Part shown: positions 52,619 through 64,000 of the stretch, piece by piece
Numbering within the stretch: position 1 is the stretch's first letter
Layout: the number at the start of each line of letters is the position of its first letter
Source of the DNA: Gossypium raimondii
Lineage: Eukaryota > Streptophyta > Magnoliopsida > Malvales > Malvaceae
NCBI RefSeq assembly: GCF_025698545.1
Contig: NC_068570.1
Location: 58,981,924 to 59,045,923 of the forward strand
Length of the DNA stretch: 64,000 nucleotides
Direction: 5' to 3'
Notes under the pieces: model-generated
Told to the model about the DNA's origin: nothing
Databases searched by the model: none
The model's input: only the letters and a program-made list of their open reading frames with translations
Made by a program: the position numbers and the translations under genes

Positions 52619-55481
52619 TCAGTCTTTTTCTAACCTAGCAATATATTTATCATAGAATTTACCTGCTTTTTCGAGGTCTCCGAGCTCGGTGTAACAATCG
52701 GCGATCGCTCCGTAAGCTTCCGTGTTTCCTGATTCCTCTCTTTCTCGATCGGAGATTGCTAAAACCATCGAATGGTATTTAATGGCGTCTCGATATTTGC
52801 CTTGCCTTTGCAATGAAGCACCTAAATAAACCAAAACTCATGTTTAGACTTCAATGTATACCCCAAGTCCCTGGTATGTTATCGTGGTGCTATGCCAGAG
52901 GCAGACCGAAATGGTCGCTTAGGGAGCCTTGATCAACCAAAATTTTGAAAATTTTTAATTTTTCCCTTGAAATTGTTTTAAAAATTTCTCATTAAACTCC
53001 TAAAACTTTTAAAAAAATTATTAGACCCCCCAAAACTTAACCTCAGTATCCACCACTATGCTATGCTACTACCAATTGATGGTATTTTTCGTTAACGAAT
53101 ATATGGTTCTCGTTGGCACGATCTTTTGAGATTGAGATGATGACCAACGACCTAATGGAGCAAGTGGTTGAGGCTCCTTGTTGGCACATTAAGGACAAAG
53201 GTTTAAACGATGGATAAACCGAGAGATACGTACCTAAACCCCGAGCAGCCTTTTTCTCCTCGATAGGATCTTTTAGACTCTTAGCAAGCTCCAAGGCTGT
53301 TTGAAACTTGAGAAAAGCCTTCTCGTGTTCTTGATTCCTTAAAAAGTTCTTCCCACTCTTCAAACAAGAAATCAACTCTTCTTTTCTTGGATCCACGATT
53401 ATGTGCTCTTCCGATATTCTACCGACAACGGGAGCGTAACTCAGTGTGGGAGCATATGACTCTATCTTTGCCTGCCTCTTTAGAGCGGCATTGATTTGGC
53501 GCAGCTGCTCGTTCAGTCGCCGTAGTTCCCCTTTCCTTTGCCGTGCAAGCAATCCTAAGGTACAAATTGTGGATCATCAACGAAAAAAACAATTTAAGCA
53601 AAATGGTTTTCTTGTTTGAACAACGAAATACCAATAGCAGAATTGTGTTTTGTATGTCATTTTCAAAGCAGTCAAAGTTGTATTACCGACGAGAAGAAAA
53701 GTCGATAAAAAAAGGGTAAACTATACCTTAAGTCACTAAACTATTAGTAAGTTTACGTTTTGGTCACTAAACTTAAAAAAGTTACAAATGGTTGCTGAAC
53801 TATTCTAAAGTTTTTATTCAATGGCTTAAATGAAAACTTTTGAATAATTCAGTAATTTAAATGAAAACTTTCAAATAATTCAATGATTATTTTATAACTT
53901 TTTGAAGTTAAGTGATTAAAACGTAATCTTACTAACCGTTTAGCGACTTTAAGTATAGCTTACCCTAAAAAAAATTACAGAGACATGTACCTCCCACTGT
54001 CGCACCAATAAGGGCTACAAATAGAAGTAAAGGCATGTTGAAAATCGAGTTATCCGCTTCACATGCTTCCGCCACGGCTTTGAAAGGAGCCGTGTATATA
54101 AAGATGTTAGTTGCAAGAAATGCCGTCACCGGAACTCTTAACTGTTTACCTCCCTGCCCCAACACCAGCGGCAACCATTTAAAAAAGTTTAAAAGGCATA
54201 GGCATATAAATACACGTATAAGGTAAAAGTCTCATAGAGGCCCCTGTACTAGAAACTGGATTGCATTTTGCTCTCTCTACTTAAAAAATGAGCAAATTAG
54301 TCTCAGATCAAAGAACAAACTAAATCTTTTGTTAAAAATTTCATCAATTTCTACTATTAAAAACAGATTCATGTACATCAACATGAGATACACATGGCAT
54401 GTCATGTGTCATTGCTCGATTGTTTTATTAGCCACGTCAGTTTTTAATAGTACAAATGGACAAATGGATGGAATTTTTAATAAAAATGATCAATTTAATC
54501 TTGATCTAACCTACATAGATTAATTTTTCCATTTTTTAAGTAAAGGGGACAAAATGCAATCTAACTCGCTTCCATGATACATTTACGACACATATACACA
54601 CATATATACATTCGTATTGAAATAAGCTTAAAATACGAAGCTAACTAGCTCGATCTTTTATACCATGATTCAAAACTAATGATAATAGTAAAAAGCTGCC
54701 TAGAGGACTCACCATCATACCTCAAGAGCAGCTAAATGTTGTGCAAATTCATTGTAATGCAATGAAATACGATCCGAGACCCGATCTCCGACTGACTCTT
54801 GGAGATGGGGTAAATACCGTTCACCCGTTTCTCGGAATAGACGATGAATCTCAACCGGCTCATTAACATCTTTGAAGGATGATCCAAAATTTTCCACTTT
54901 ACATATAAAAGATGACAGCTCCTTCCCTGTTTTAAAATCATCAATTTTTTTAAGGATAAAACAGATGAACATGGCATATAGCTAAATTCAAAACAACCCC
55001 AAAAGCTTACATTGTATCATCATGATAGTTTATTCCACCACTAATTCAATTCTATTAGTTTCAATCCATTGTTTAGCTAATTCTTCAAAAAAACCAATTT
55101 TCAAAACCTTAAATTTATTTCCAATTTTGCATAAAAAAATCATATTTTTTTCAAGGACAAAACACATAAAACACGAAATATAGCTGAATAAAACGACCCC
55201 AGAAGCTTACATTTCAATGCCTCCAAATTTATCCCAATTTTGCATCAAAAATTCAATTTTTTTTAAGGATAAAACAATGAAATATGAAATATAGCTAAAT
55301 TAAAAGAACCCCAAAGTTTACATTACAGCAAAAATAAAACACTCACAGAAAAAGAAAAAGAAAAAAATACTTAAAAAATGGGAAAAGGAAAAGTGATGGA
55401 GCACTAACCATGAAATTGGGGTTTGGTGAATAAGCTTGGAGGAGTAAGAAAGCAAGAGCAATGGATTATCATGGACGCCAT
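52619..55481 (-). CDS. FLU: FLUORESCENT IN BLUE LIGHT (FLU)-like chloroplast TPR protein
   Basis: Five exons in coding order: 55481-55409, 54926-54721, 54153-53991, 53554-53234 and 52821-52619, giving 321 aa. FLU sits on plastid membranes and represses glutamyl-tRNA reductase (HEMA1), shutting down 5-aminolevulinate and protochlorophyllide formation in the dark. Here residues 1-25 look like the start of a plastid transit peptide (MASMIIHCSCFLTPPS). Exons 3-5 match FLU closely: a hydrophobic segment ending MPLLLFVALIGATVGG (about 131-147), a coiled coil (LARQRKGELRRLNEQL), the linker IESYAPTLSYAP, and three TPRs ending at ELGDLEKAGKFYDKYIARLE. Exon 2 (about 70 residues) I do not recognise from Arabidopsis FLU; its phases fit perfectly. 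Introns 2, 3 and 4 carry small transposons. I expect a true FLU or FLU paralogue. Confidence 0.9.
52896..53058. mobile_element. hAT-like MITE (163 bp) in FLU intron 4
   Basis: Flanked by a perfect 8-bp repeat tgctatgc (52888-52895 and 53059-53066). The ends cagaggcag and ccaccacta are degenerate TIRs of the family at 40207 and 41555. Confidence 0.8.
53714..53965. mobile_element. MULE-like MITE (252 bp) in FLU intron 3
   Basis: The ends gggtaaactataccttaagtc and gactttaagtatagcttaccc are inverted repeats and the whole element folds on itself. The flanks ataaaaaaa and taaaaaaaa are compatible with a 9-bp duplication but are too simple to prove one. Confidence 0.8.
54221..54587. mobile_element. 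MULE-like MITE (367 bp) in FLU intron 2
   Basis: Begins aggtaaaagtctcatagagg and ends cttccatgatacatttacg. Flanks acacgtata (54212-54220) and acacatata (54588-54596) agree at 8 of 9. Same family as 52124-52444. Confidence 0.75.
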
Positions 55482-55756
55482 TGCTTTGGATAAAAAGTTT
55501 TAGATTCGATAAAATTAAACGCAGTGTTTTATTATTACGTAACGTGTTGAGAGCATTGAAAGACATATATGACCTTTTGTCAACATCACATTATGCCATT
55601 TGGGTCGAGTTACCTGTTTAAACTAAAATATTTATTTAAATTCGAAATTTAAGAAAATTTAAATAAAAATATTAAACTTCAAAAATGGTTTTTGACAAAA
55701 GAAATAGCTTGAGCAGTTAGAGCTATTAATTAAGTCAAATTCGAATAGCTCGTGAG

Positions 55757-56210
55757 TAGAATTGTTCATGAGTCGGGACACTCGACCTGTCTCGAAGACC
55801 TCCCTATAGGCTCAAAATATGAGCTCAGACAAAAAAAAAAACAAGACTCGTCTTCTAAATGGGTCAGGCCTTGAGTAAGATTTTTTGGCCCAAACCCAGC
55901 CCAACCCGGATACATGTCTATTTAAATTTTGTTGGAAAACATATGTTTCAATATTTTTAATGTATTTTCAATTTGTTGAGAAACATTTGTTTTAATTTTT
56001 TTGTGTATTTGATATATTATATTTTTTAAATTTATTTTATATTATAAAATAAGTTTTTTTTAAAAATTAATACGGGCTAAGTTCGAGTTTAACATCTATA
56101 ATCTAGGTTGAGCTTTAATAAAAATTTAGGTCCATTTTTTAGATCGGGCCAGACTTTAGCCTATCCATTGGGCCTAAAATTTTGTTAGGGTCCGATTCAT
56201 GGACAAGCTA
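55757..56210. mobile_element. hAT-like non-autonomous element (about 454 bp)
   Basis: The ends tagaattgttcatgagtcgg and ccgattcatggacaagcta are inverted. The interior has cgtcttctaaatgggtcagg as in 16850 and 41973. No readable target duplication. Confidence 0.65.
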
Positions 56211-56612
56211 ATTGAGATTTTCATTTTAATATATTTCAGGGTAGAGGTCCACTTACATACGTGCAAAACTAAAGTTATTTTGTACTCTTTCATATATCTT
56301 TTTATGATTAATATTTTAATATCAAACCATTGGAACTATCGATATAATTGTACTTGTCATGCATGTAAATTTTCGAATTGATCCAATATCTCTATCGTAT
56401 CGATATACAATACTCAATATATTAATATATTTAATATTTTTTTACAAAGAACAAATAGTAGTGAATTTTAATTTATATCAAATTTGACATGTATGATCAA
56501 TAATAATAAAATATTAAATTCAACGGTTAAATTATTAAAATATTATTTGTAGAAACATATACAAAATGGTGTAAAACTAAGTAGTTTTACATCGGTGTAA
56601 ATGGATTCCTTA

Positions 56613-56892
56613 TTAGAGGTGTTCATGGGTTGGGCCGGGTTCGGGCTGGGCCCATAAAAATTTTGGCCATCATACTAGGCCCGTGCCCGGCCCAAAATAT
56701 GGGCTTAAAATTTTGTCCAGGATCGGCCCGAGAAAATATTCTTAGGCCCGACCCGGCCCATTTTTTTAAATAAACACCAATTTTTAAAAATAAAAATAAA
56801 AATAAAAAAAAGTATTTTAAAAATAAAAAAAATATTTTTTATTATATATTCGGGCCGGGCCGGGTCGGGCCGCCCGGCCCATGAACACCTTT
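56613..56892. mobile_element. hAT-like MITE (280 bp), GC-rich ends
   Basis: The ends ttagaggtgttcatggg and cccatgaacaccttt are inverted. The flanking 8-mers attcctta and attcctca agree at 7 of 8. Inside are repeated gggccgggtcggg-type words, very unlike the AT-rich surroundings. Confidence 0.8.
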
Positions 56893-57841
56893 ATTCCTCA
56901 TCTATATTTTATATAAAATATAATTTTATCCTTATTATATCGAGAGAGCTTATGTACGATTAAGATTAATTAAGTTTGAGTTTGAATATAAAAAATGATA
57001 AACCAGCTTAATCGATTCGAGTTTGAGTAGTTCGATTATGTCTTGAACTAAGCTCATACTTAAAAATTGATGTTCAAATGAGTTCGGGTATCAATATTCA
57101 AATTCCCAGTTGAGCTCGAGCTTACTAGTGTTCAAACTTGGCTCTATTACACTTCTACTCGTAACACGACTTAATATATACTATAGATTTTTAATTAGAA
57201 CAACATTCTTTTAGAAAAGGAAAAAAAAATGGTATAAAAATTATTCTTAACTTAAATGCACATGATTTTCAAGGTAAATGTCTTTGGAAAGATCCGTCTA
57301 TTATAAACATCTGATCAAATTAGTTCCACTACTATTAAATGAATAAACTCAGTCCCTATAGTTTTAAATAGAATCAAATGAAGTTAAATTAAAATAGAAT
57401 TAATATTTACTATATAGCAAAGTTAATATTTTAAAGTTTTATAGTTCGCAATTCAAAAATATAAATTTCAAGATATTTTTAGATTTTTTTATATAGTAAA
57501 GATTAACTCTATTATAATTTGGACTTATTTGATTCTTTTAAACTGTATAAAAATTAAAATCCATTTAATAATAAAGGGACTAATTTGATCGAATCCTTAT
57601 AATATAGGGACCTCCGAGACATTTTGACCAAAATCTAATATCATCGTTATCATATTAATAATTATTTTAATATTTTCACTTTACTAAAATAACTTATTTA
57701 TTGCATATAAGACTCTTCGTTTTTATTTAAATTTGAGTTCAGAAACACGTATATATATATATAACCTTTCAGATTTCCGCCCAATATTATTTCCCCGCCA
57801 ATATCCTAAACCCTCTTTCCCCATTTGATTCGCCGGTGAAT
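56893..57841. other. Intergenic region and promoter of the AlkB-like gene
   Basis: No gene. A TA-rich run (tatatatatataacc, about 57753-57767) lies roughly 75-90 bp before the start codon and could act as a TATA box, but this is only a guess. About 56950-57160 resembles the gagctcgag-rich hAT group. Confidence 0.4.
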
Positions 57842-60830
57842 ATGTATCGTGGCCGCGGTCGTACCACTCGCGGCGGCCGGCCCTTCTATCGCGGAGGTTA
57901 TTCCGATCAGAGTAGCAACCCCGTAAGTTCCTTCTCTAACTTTACCAATTACTCCTTTTTTTACCTTTTTTTTTGATAAATTACTGGAAAAAGGGTTTAG
58001 TTCTTAGTAATAATTGGAGGCGCTCAGGTTGCTAAGTTTGAAGAAATTTTCTTATTCAACGATATTAAATTTAATTTATATAATTAACATTTAATTATAA
58101 AAAAGTAGATTTATCGAGCATGTTTATCGTTGTTACAAAAGTATTAATAAACTTTAAAATTTTTTGGTTAATTATGAGTTTTTTTTTTATAATGGAATCT
58201 TTTGTTTTAACTACGAAATCATGATTTTTTTTTCTATGTATGGATGGTGCTAATGCTTTTGGCAGATTTTTTTGGTATTGATGTTTGGAATTAGGTCATA
58301 AGTGATGAAAAAGTGTTTTTTTTTTCTTCTTTTAAAATAACTTTGATTACTTAGGATTATGGAATGTCTGAAAGCCGAGGAAGGCGATCACCGTGGAGCG
58401 GGTCAAGGCATTCTAACCATGAGAATGCTGCCGTTTATAGGCCGAGAATGCCGTTGCCTGTCGGATCTGGATTACGAGGGCAAAATGATACACTTGAAAC
58501 CCAAGGCACCTCAGATGCTTTATCTCATTGCTCGAGTTCTATGGGCTTAAACCCTAGTGTGGAAGGAGAAAAGATTGAACTTTCCTTAGTTGAGGTGACT
58601 GAGAGTTGTGCTGTATCTTTACTGCATCACGATCTTTCCCACAACGTTAACATCTCCGGCTCGGTAGACAAGTCTGAACCGTCCCAAGAAAGGAGTCCCC
58701 CCCAAAGTAGTTCAGGTATTGATGATTTGAATCAAGTCAAGTGCCAAGCTGTGATCGAGCCTTTTGACATTTGCTTGCCCAAAATCGGAACTCCCGTCAT
58801 GCTTAAGCCGTCTTTGCTTGTAAAGAACAGAGAAAAGAGGAACGAAATCAAACGATCGGCAGAAGGTCAAATAGGAAATGTATTGAGACCCGGGATGGTG
58901 CTTCTAAAGAAATATCTGTCTTTAGGTGATCAGGTGAGGCTTGCCCTATATATGTTTTTAAAGAATTCTCTTGATAATTGCCACCATGCCTCCAATTTAA
59001 TCATGCATCTTATTTTTATGTTAATGAGAGTCAGGTGCAAGTGTCGGTTACGACTTTGGGTCCATACATTAGAAATAGTGATTTCCCCATGTTGTGTAAA
59101 ATCCGCACTGAAAAAATGGAAAAAAGAAAATTTTCTCCTATCAAGAACCTTTTTTGTAAAATCGCGTCTACTAATACAATAAGTTTCTATTCCAACACGG
59201 AGCCAAAAGGACAACATACAGGATGGGTAGAAGAAGTTGTGATGATTGGCTTGACCCATGCTCCGAAACCGTGGTATATAGGATAGAAAAGAATACACCA
59301 ATCCTAAGGACCCATAAATAGGATTAATTATGGACCCAGGAGAAATTTTGAGTTGTGTTTAGTCTTTTATTTTTGTATTTAAGATCTTGTATATCTAGAT
59401 AAAAATATATCTATCAAAATATAGACAATAGAATCGGCTCAATCCTTTTAGTAAAAGATTGGGCCGAGTTTAATTGCAATTAAACAAACCGATAGTAATT
59501 ACTGGATTACAAAGTATCCATCGCTTCGAATTCAAACTTGATTTATCAAGCTGGTTTATCTAATTTATCCACTGCGTCGAATTTAAATTTGATTGCCTCT
59601 TATACTTCACAAGCAGCAGCTAGTTCAGGACTCTATTTGCTAGCCTCGCGGATAATGTATGGTCAGATTTTTTAAAAATTTCTTCTTTTTATGTATTTCG
59701 AGAGTCTTTAAGAGGTCATATCTTCATACCCCACATGCTGGACATAGGTGCTTTTAAGAAAAATGAAATGTCGAAGCAACATGGTCTTATTCAAGTAAAG
59801 CTTGTCTAAGCTACGGTTCTCATGGCTTTAATAACCATGATGGAACTTGCAGCAACCAAAGGTACCCGTATCAAACACTCGAGTCTAAGTAACCGAGGTT
59901 GTTGGTGTTTTCTATATGTTTTAAAGTGAATTCTTACCATGTTATAAAAAGTTGATTGCAACCGAGGCTTCAATCTCTGTTAATTTACTTTGCATCCTCG
60001 TATATGTGTCTAGGTCAAAATTGTAAGAGCTTGTCGAGCTCTGGGTTTGGGTTCAGGAGGTTTCTATCAACCAGGCTACCGTGATGGAGCGAAGTTGCAT
60101 TTGAAAATGATGTGCCTTGGTAAAAACTGGGATCCTGAGACAGGTAATTATGGAGATCTTCGACCAATTGACCGTGCTGTTCCCCCTGGTATTCCTCGCG
60201 AATTCTTTCAGTTAGTTGAGAAGGTGATAAAAGATTCACATTCTCTTGTACAACTAAAGACCAAGGCTAGCCATGTAGAACACATTCTCCCATCGATGAA
60301 ACCAAATATCTGTATTGTGAATTTCTACTCGGCAAGCGGTCGACTGGGTCTCCATCAGGTCTGCTCTTTTAAACCATTTTTTTATCGTAGAAAGTCCTTG
60401 CCGGTATCCAACTCTTTCAGTTTTAATCGAATCACAATGAGTTTTATTGTGCTGGACAATCATTTCTCTAGGATGGCTTAAATTTAATTTTACTCCCCCA
60501 TTTGGAGTATATCCTTTCCATCTCGACTGAAAGCTCGGGTTGTGTTGTTTGCAGGATAAGGATGAAAGTCCGGAAAGTCTACATAAAGGATTACCTGTGA
60601 TATCCTTTTCCATTGGCGATGCAGCAGAATTTTTATACAGTGACCAAAGGGAAGTCGACAAGGCTGAAAAGGTTGAACTTGAATCTGGTGATGTGCTTGT
60701 ATTTGGTGGGAGCTCTAGACACATCTTTCATGGCGTGACTGCAATTAAGCAAAAAACTGCACCCGGGAGTCTCTTGGAGGAAACGAACCTCCGTCCAGGT
60801 CGTTTAAATCTAACTTTTAGAGAGTATTAA
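57842..60830 (+). CDS. AlkB-like 2OG-Fe(II) dioxygenase (ALKBH1-like)
   Basis: Exons 57842-57922, 58355-58933, 60014-60358 and 60555-60830 give 426 aa. The first 27 residues are Arg/Gly-rich (MYRGRGRTTRGG, then FYRGG), which suggests RNA contact. Residues 28-220 are a low-conservation, probably disordered linker. Residues about 221-426 are the AlkB fold: GGFYQPGYRDG near the start, the Fe ligands His334 and Asp336 in HQDKDES (split by intron 3), His394 in RHIFHGV, and Arg418/Arg424 in RLNLTFR for 2-oxoglutarate. All catalytic residues are present. AlkB homologues remove methyl groups oxidatively from nucleic acids; ALKBH1-type members act on DNA or RNA adenine and cytosine marks. Substrate and compartment cannot be told. 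The Met at 58364 inside exon 2 is not favoured, as exon 1 joins in phase. Confidence 0.92.
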
Positions 60831-61159
60831 AATCCTGTATAGACATTTGAGCTACAATCAGTCTTTCTAGGTATGATCTTTTATGCAACCGACTCTTCTA
60901 ATCTAAAAAGAAGAAATATCTAAGGTTATTTATCATGTGTGATTTCTGTATGAATTTGTGCCTAACGGTAAAAGAAACATGCTTCGGATACGTTGAATTG
61001 GACAGTTCTACGAGTTCAAGTCTTATTCCATGTTGATGATCTGCCATAATCTGAGACCCCATTTTTCTGATGCCCTGTTTTGGCAGCCAAATTTCAACAG
61101 CCATAACCAAAAAGCCTGTGTTTAGCCATGGTTTCTTGATTTGCATTGCACTCACCAGC
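60831..61159. other. 3' flank of the AlkB-like gene
   Basis: Probable 3' UTR and spacer; no feature recognised. Confidence 0.4.
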
Positions 61160-61380
61160 CAGTCAACTATGACTCGAGCCTGAAAACCCTATCTGATTTG
61201 AGAACTTTCCCAAGCCGAACCTGAAAATGACCCGAGTCTAGAATGACTTGAACCAAGAGCCAAACCCCAAAAATGATCTGAAGATTTGACTTGAAAATCT
61301 TAAAAGATTCGATCCTGGAATGATCTAAACCTGAAATAGTTCAAAAAATTTGAAACCCAAATAGACCTAGCTCGACCTGC
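61160..61380. repeat. Degenerate minisatellite of cctgaaaatgac-like words
   Basis: Repeated forms such as cgagcctgaaaaccc, cgaacctgaaaatgacccg, cctggaatgatctaaacc and cctgaaatagttc recur about every 15-30 bp. It looks like an old, decayed short tandem repeat. No coding sense. Confidence 0.5.
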
Positions 61381-61878
61381 CCAATTGAGTTTTCGGCTTC
61401 TTTTTCTGCTTAATCGCACCTGTGTGACTGTGCATGGCTAGTCCCACATGCAACTGCATTTCACACAAGCAGTGTACCCAACAACAGATTTGATCATGTA
61501 AAGTCAACAATCCAACTGTCCAGCACAAACCCAAAAATAACCCGAAATGACCCAAACTAGAAATGTGAGATGGAGTGAGGGTATTAAACCGATCCTTTCA
61601 ACCGGTTCATCTCACAAAAGCAATGTAGCCAAATAACAAACAGATTTCATGTGACAATATGCAACAACATTCACATTGAATTTAAGAGAAAGTTCTTTGG
61701 ATTACAATCTAATTCATAAGAATCTAATTACCGGCACAAAGTACACACACATGAAAACTACACTTGAAGAAAAAAAACACTACCAATTCCAATACAAATC
61801 TAATGTCTTTTTTACTCTTTACCCACAAATAAACACACAGAAATCTAAAACCCTAATCAAATTCCAATTCTAAGAAAC

Positions 61879-63054
61879 TTAATTACTACTATCACTATTG
61901 TTATTGTTGTTATTATTATTAGCTTTACTATGATGATTTCCAGAGTTGAAGATACCAACACCTTTTTTCCCTTGCTTCAATTGTGAAATCTCTAGTTGAG
62001 TCTTCATGAAAAACTGCATCCTCTGCAACTCAAGCTCCTTAGCAAATTTCATCCTTTGTTTCTCCATTTCGACCACTTGTTGAAGCTTTGCGGTCTCCGC
62101 TTGCTCGTAAGCTTCACCGAACCGTAATATCGCCTGAGTCAGTTCCTTAACTGAGTTCCCCCATTTTCTTCTTTTTTCACCTGCATTGACACTCTTATTA
62201 TGAACCACCCTTCTTGCCCTTTTCCCGGTTGGAGGTGGCGGTAAACTATCGAACGAATCTGCATCATCGTCACCGTCATCATCGTCATCCTCGGAATCCA
62301 TATCCACTGGACCTTGTTTCCTTTGATTCTTTAATACAACCATTCTTGGTTGCTTTTCTTGTTGTTGTTGTTGTTGTTGCTGCTGTTGTTGTTGTCGAAC
62401 CTGAGAAACTCGAAATGGGTTCAAACTGGACCGGATCCCGACCGGAATCCCCATCGGTACTTTAGACAAAAAGTCAGCACTTCCACCACTACTACTACCA
62501 CCACCACCGGAAACGGCCGCGGTAGTACTAGCAGAAACCTTCGCTGTTGGCCCTATAAGTTGATCCAATTTCTCAAAAAACACCCATTTACTCGGTCCAC
62601 CACCGGCGGCAACCTTAGCTTTCTCTAACTTATACTTCTTCTTCACCGTATCGATTCGATTCTTACACTGTATATCTGTCTTAGGAGTTTTTGTATAATC
62701 CTCTCTGCTACTCACAATGTCTGCCACTTCTTTCCAATGTTTCTGCTTTAAATTCCCACGGCTGAGCTCCAAATACCTCTCTCCCCACGCGTCGATCAAA
62801 ACCTCCGTGGCGCCTTCGCTCCAGCAGTCCTCCCTTCCACCGCCGTTGCTCTTCGGCTTCTGAGGCGGCGGAAGTGCCAGCACTATAGCCTTCTCGTGCT
62901 CATGCGGCTCATCCGTAGGTGGCGAATTTGGAGGAGGAGCAGCGGCTACCGTTACGGTTATACGACTATTGGACGCCGGTGACGGCGACGACGGCGATGA
63001 AGATCCGGTAGCGGCAACCGACGGGTACGATTGGATCTCTTCGTCTTCCTCCAT
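61879..63054 (-). CDS. Trihelix transcription factor, ASIL/SIP1-clade type
   Basis: Single exon, 391 aa, starting at [10 protein letters not shown]. The frame is open to 63306 with further Met codons, but homologues of this clade begin with an acidic stretch as here. Residues about 74-168 are the trihelix DNA-binding domain with the three spaced Trp (W78, W90, W107), the HWKEVAD helix, [21 protein letters not shown], and the conserved [10 protein letters not shown] block. Then come a Gly/Ser stretch, a poly-Gln run (encoded near 62362-62395), an acidic [12 protein letters not shown] stretch, the nuclear-type basic cluster GKRARR, and a C-terminal coiled coil (about 305-365) ending in a poly-Asn run. 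ASIL proteins bind GT-type boxes and repress embryo and maturation genes in seedlings; whether this one does so is inference. Confidence 0.92.
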   Translation of the reverse strand: MEEDEEIQSYPSVAATGSSSPSSPSPASNSRITVTVAAAPPPNSPPTDEPHEHEKAIVLALPPPQKPKSNGGGREDCWSEGATEVLIDAWGERYLELSRGNLKQKHWKEVADIVSSREDYTKTPKTDIQCKNRIDTVKKKYKLEKAKVAAGGGPSKWVFFEKLDQLIGPTAKVSASTTAAVSGGGGSSSGGSADFLSKVPMGIPVGIRSSLNPFRVSQVRQQQQQQQQQQQQEKQPRMVVLKNQRKQGPVDMDSEDDDDDGDDDADSFDSLPPPPTGKRARRVVHNKSVNAGEKRRKWGNSVKELTQAILRFGEAYEQAETAKLQQVVEMEKQRMKFAKELELQRMQFFMKTQLEISQLKQGKKGVGIFNSGNHHSKANNNNNNNNSDSSN

Positions 63055-63484
63055 TTGAGATCCAGAAAACTCGATGATTTCAGAGGAAAAAAAAGGAAAA
63101 AATTTAGGGTTTCGACGAGAATTTTTTTTTTTTGGCATTTTATTTTCGGTTTCATTTGTTTTTTTATTATCGGTTGACGGTACGGAAAGTAGAGTGGGGC
63201 GGGAAGGGAAATGACGGCGTCGGTGCAGGAGGCATTGCATAGGGACACGTGGATAGAGATGATGACGTGGAAGGATTTGATTGGTGGAATGTGGAGATCC
63301 CGTCACCGGCGTTAAATTTGGTAATATCGGTTTTGTTTTGAGCGTTCATTTTCCGATGGTGTACCGAAATTACCCTTTCTTTACCCAATTTGTAAATAGC
63401 TCTTTTGTTGGTCAACGTCAACACTCAAAGTCAAAATACATCATCTTTCTTTTTTTAAGTAGAAAAATAAAATATTAACAATAA

Positions 63485-63665
63485 AGTTTTTTTTGGTATA
63501 ATGATAAATTTAACCCTAATCTTCACATATTTTGTTAATTTGACCCTTTATTCTTTTTTTAGTTAAATTTGACCCTTGAAAGGGCCAAATAAAACGTGAT
63601 TTTTTTAGCGATATTGGAATGAAATTTTACGTAGCAATCTACTTATACTTCATGTCGACATGACA
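63485..63665. repeat. Single arm of the foldback family at 26815-27605
   Basis: ggtataatgataaatttaacc, then cacatattttgttaatttgaccc matches the left arm near 26945-27000. The second arm was not found here. Confidence 0.55.
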
Positions 63666-63857
63666 CTATTTGTCTTACATGCAATATCACAAATAATTTA
63701 AAAATTATAAACATATTAAAAAATTAAAAAATATAAAAAGTTCGTAAAAAATTACAAAAAAAATGAGCTTAAAGTACACGTGGATTGTTACATGTGTATT
63801 ATATAATTTATTATAATTTATATCACATAAAAATTTTATTTATAATAATATAAAATA

Positions 63858-64000
63858 GGGTAAATTATATTAGTAGTCACCTTGTTTTGTTTTTTTTTTT
63901 CATTTTTAGTAATTCAACTATGAAAAGTTACAAAATGGTCACTCAACTATTCAATTTTGTCTTTTCTGATCACTCAACTATCTTGGATTTTTGGGTGTTT
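63858..64000. mobile_element. Left end of a MULE-like element cut by the window edge
   Basis: Starts gggtaaattatattagtagtcacc and continues ttacaaaatggtcactcaac, the terminus of the gggtaaa...gtcac family. The other end lies outside the window. Confidence 0.6.

Noticed and set aside
62214-62628. Plus-strand frames opposite the trihelix gene
   Set aside because: Antisense shadows of poly-Gln and acidic tracts.

Overview
The window is dicot nuclear DNA. It is AT-rich and intron-rich, with GT-AG splicing and one GC-AG exception, single-copy plant genes, and long intergenic tracts packed with LTR relics and small inverted-repeat elements. The gene content and repeat style look most like cotton (Gossypium) or a close Malvaceae relative. 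That naming comes from memory of repeat families, not from a search.

Layout: 0.65-4.15 kb is a broken Athila-like Ty3/gypsy relic on the minus strand whose LTR ends about 19 bp before the start codon of the next gene. Two tandem copies of an HCT-like BAHD acyltransferase follow (4174-6438 and 13005-15282). Both are inactivated by different lesions, and both carry the same long foldback element in their single intron. Between them lies a 3.09-kb solo LTR (8177-11266, 5-bp target duplication) inserted into an older inverted-repeat element. 19.1-25.0 kb holds an eight-exon TAF12-type TFIID subunit gene (+). 29.2-32.6 kb holds a four-exon alpha/beta hydrolase (-). 37.7-39.8 kb holds a pollen-receptor-like LRR receptor pseudokinase (-). 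45.0-50.2 kb holds a twelve-exon UBP1-type triple-RRM protein (+). 52.6-55.5 kb holds a five-exon FLU-type chloroplast TPR protein (-). 57.8-60.8 kb holds a four-exon AlkB-like 2OG-Fe(II) dioxygenase (+). 61.9-63.05 kb holds a single-exon ASIL-type trihelix factor (-).

The seven intact genes do not form a pathway; they are ordinary independent plant loci. Exons were joined by hand from splice consensus, reading phase and family homology. All seven intact models close in frame (623, 330, 666, 426, 321, 426 and 391 aa).

The intergenic DNA and several introns hold many small non-autonomous DNA transposons. Target-site duplications can be read directly for several: 9 bp (MULE-like), 8 bp (hAT-like) and TAA (PIF/Harbinger-like). 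I found no new biological system. The most unusual points are the pair of independently broken acyltransferase copies sharing a roughly 700-bp intronic foldback, and a FLU gene with small transposons in three of its four introns.
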